Shown here: positions 63,297 to 64,000 of the stretch, one piece after another
Position numbering within the stretch: position 1 is the first letter of the stretch
Layout of the letters: each line of letters begins with the position of its first letter
Assembly (NCBI GenBank): GCA_028335825.1
Contig: JAIOKI010000002.1
Span: 558,001-622,000, forward strand
Direction: 5' to 3'
DNA: 64,000 bases
Source of the DNA: Nosema muscidifuracis
Lineage: Eukaryota; Microsporidia; Nosematidae
Made by a program: the position numbers and the translations under genes
Notes under the pieces: generated by a model
What the model saw: the letters and a program-made list of their open reading frames with translations, nothing else
The model's database searches: none
What the model was told of the DNA's origin: nothing

Positions 63297-64000
63297 TTAT
63301 TTTTTTAATACTTCAATTCCTGGTAAATTATTACCACCTAACAATTTTAAAAAAGATCCTCCTCCAGTCGATACATGATAAAATTTATCTGTTGACGAAA
63401 ATTTACGAACACTTGCTGCTGTTTCTCCACCACCTACTACAACTTTATTTTTATGTTGACTTAATACTTCAACTAACTTTTTAGTACCAGAACTACAATT
63501 TTCATTCTCAAATATTCCTGGAGGTCCATTCCAAAATATTAATTTTGAATCGTTAATTTGTTCTTGAATATTTTCCAATGTTTTTGGACCAATATCAACT
63601 ACACATCCATCTTTTGGTATATCAGAAGAATAGTATAATTTGTTAGAATGTTGTATCTTATAATCATGAGATACATAAATCTTTACATTAAATTTTTCTG
63701 ATAGATCGTAGATCTTTTTTATAGAACTTGATGCTCCTTCTTCTACTTTAGATTCACCTGTTTCTATACGGAAATGATATTTAAGAAATGAACAAGCAAG
63801 AGCTCCAACGACAAATATTGATTTACATTTTGGTACAAGTGTTTCTAAAATGCTTATTTTATCTTGTATCTTACTTCCTCCTAATATTAATAAATCGACA
63901 CCTGTTTTTAATATTTCAAGACCAATTTCGAGTTCTTTGATCACTAAATTTCCTGCGTAAGATGGGAGTCCAGTTTTAGTAACAGAAAAGTCGTTTCTAT
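63297..64000 (-). CDS. Phosphoglycerate kinase, C-terminal part (runs off window)
   Basis: Glycolytic enzyme that makes ATP from 1,3-bisphosphoglycerate; in microsporidia the main ATP-making route in the spore cytoplasm. The window holds the C-terminal nucleotide-binding domain, about 234 residues. The frame stays open to the right edge: the codons before 63944 read ...GLPSYAGNL, as in PGK 'lPs.aaG.l..kEl', so the frame does not begin there. Signature segments: LGGSKIQDKISIL, WNGPPGIFE, VVGGGETAASVRKF and STGGGSFLKLLGGNNLPGIE. The usual GGGD before TAA is GGGE here. The 5' part must lie beyond the window. Confidence 0.96.
   Translation of the reverse strand, partial: RNDFSVTKTGLPSYAGNLVIKELEIGLEILKTGVDLLILGGSKIQDKISILETLVPKCKSIFVVGALACSFLKYHFRIETGESKVEEGASSSIKKIYDLSEKFNVKIYVSHDYKIQHSNKLYYSSDIPKDGCVVDIGPKTLENIQEQINDSKLIFWNGPPGIFENENCSSGTKKLVEVLSQHKNKVVVGGGETAASVRKFSSTDKFYHVSTGGGSFLKLLGGNNLPGIEVLKK

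Noticed and set aside
1-64000. CRISPR arrays, bacterial operons or riboswitches
   Set aside because: Tandem arrays here are contiguous minisatellites without unique spacers, and all recognisable genes are eukaryotic.

Overview
The window reads as microsporidian nuclear DNA, most likely from the Nosema/Vairimorpha lineage (lineage is inference). Support: a very short 16S-like small-subunit rRNA (about 1.23 kb); a large-subunit rRNA with the 5.8S-like segment fused to its 5' end and no ITS2; extreme AT richness; compact intron-less genes; shortened versions of eukaryotic proteins; and, before most start codons, the short CCC-type block (GGG on the opposite strand) known from microsporidian genes.

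The layout has three parts. (1) 1-29.6 kb is gene-poor and full of decayed mobile elements: five broken Ty3/gypsy-type LTR retrotransposon fossils (two on +, three on -), a MULE transposase relic, and a broken Helitron just before the rRNA genes. Only one convincing intact protein gene lies here (a membrane J-domain-like protein at 0.5-1.2 kb), plus one possible small gene at 17.9 kb. (2) 29.66-33.55 kb is one rRNA unit (SSU, AT-rich ITS, fused 5.8S-LSU), followed by 5'-truncated LINE insertions stacked head to tail (33.6-35.4 kb). The two longer LINE copies carry a 3' RNA domain whose stems differ in sequence but still pair. (3) 35.5-64 kb is the gene-dense core. Repeats and transposons, then rDNA, then housekeeping genes is the arrangement seen near chromosome ends in other microsporidia, so the left side is probably the telomere-proximal side.

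The core genes are basic eukaryotic machinery: ubiquitin protease of the USP5/Ubp14 type, eRF1, a SWI3/RSC8-like remodeler subunit, a BAP31-like ER protein, a possible DNA polymerase epsilon B subunit, a NASP/Hif1 histone chaperone, an Nse3/MAGE-like protein, an RPC5-like RNA polymerase III subunit, an FHA-like nuclear protein, V-ATPase subunit E, the DRG1 GTPase, tRNA-Gln(UUG), Arp5 of INO80, an Ase1/PRC1 microtubule bundler, a sedlin-type TRAPP subunit, NF-YC, an Sdt1-like HAD phosphatase, and the C-terminal part of phosphoglycerate kinase running off the right edge. Chromatin and transcription proteins are over-represented but form no operon.

Lineage-specific parts are a cluster of small predicted secreted proteins at 46.4-48.6 kb (two are clear divergent paralogs, a third may be a remnant) and another secreted protein at 55.0 kb. 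Most longer spacers between core genes carry their own short AT-rich tandem repeats. Assignments come from reading motifs by eye; no database search was run.
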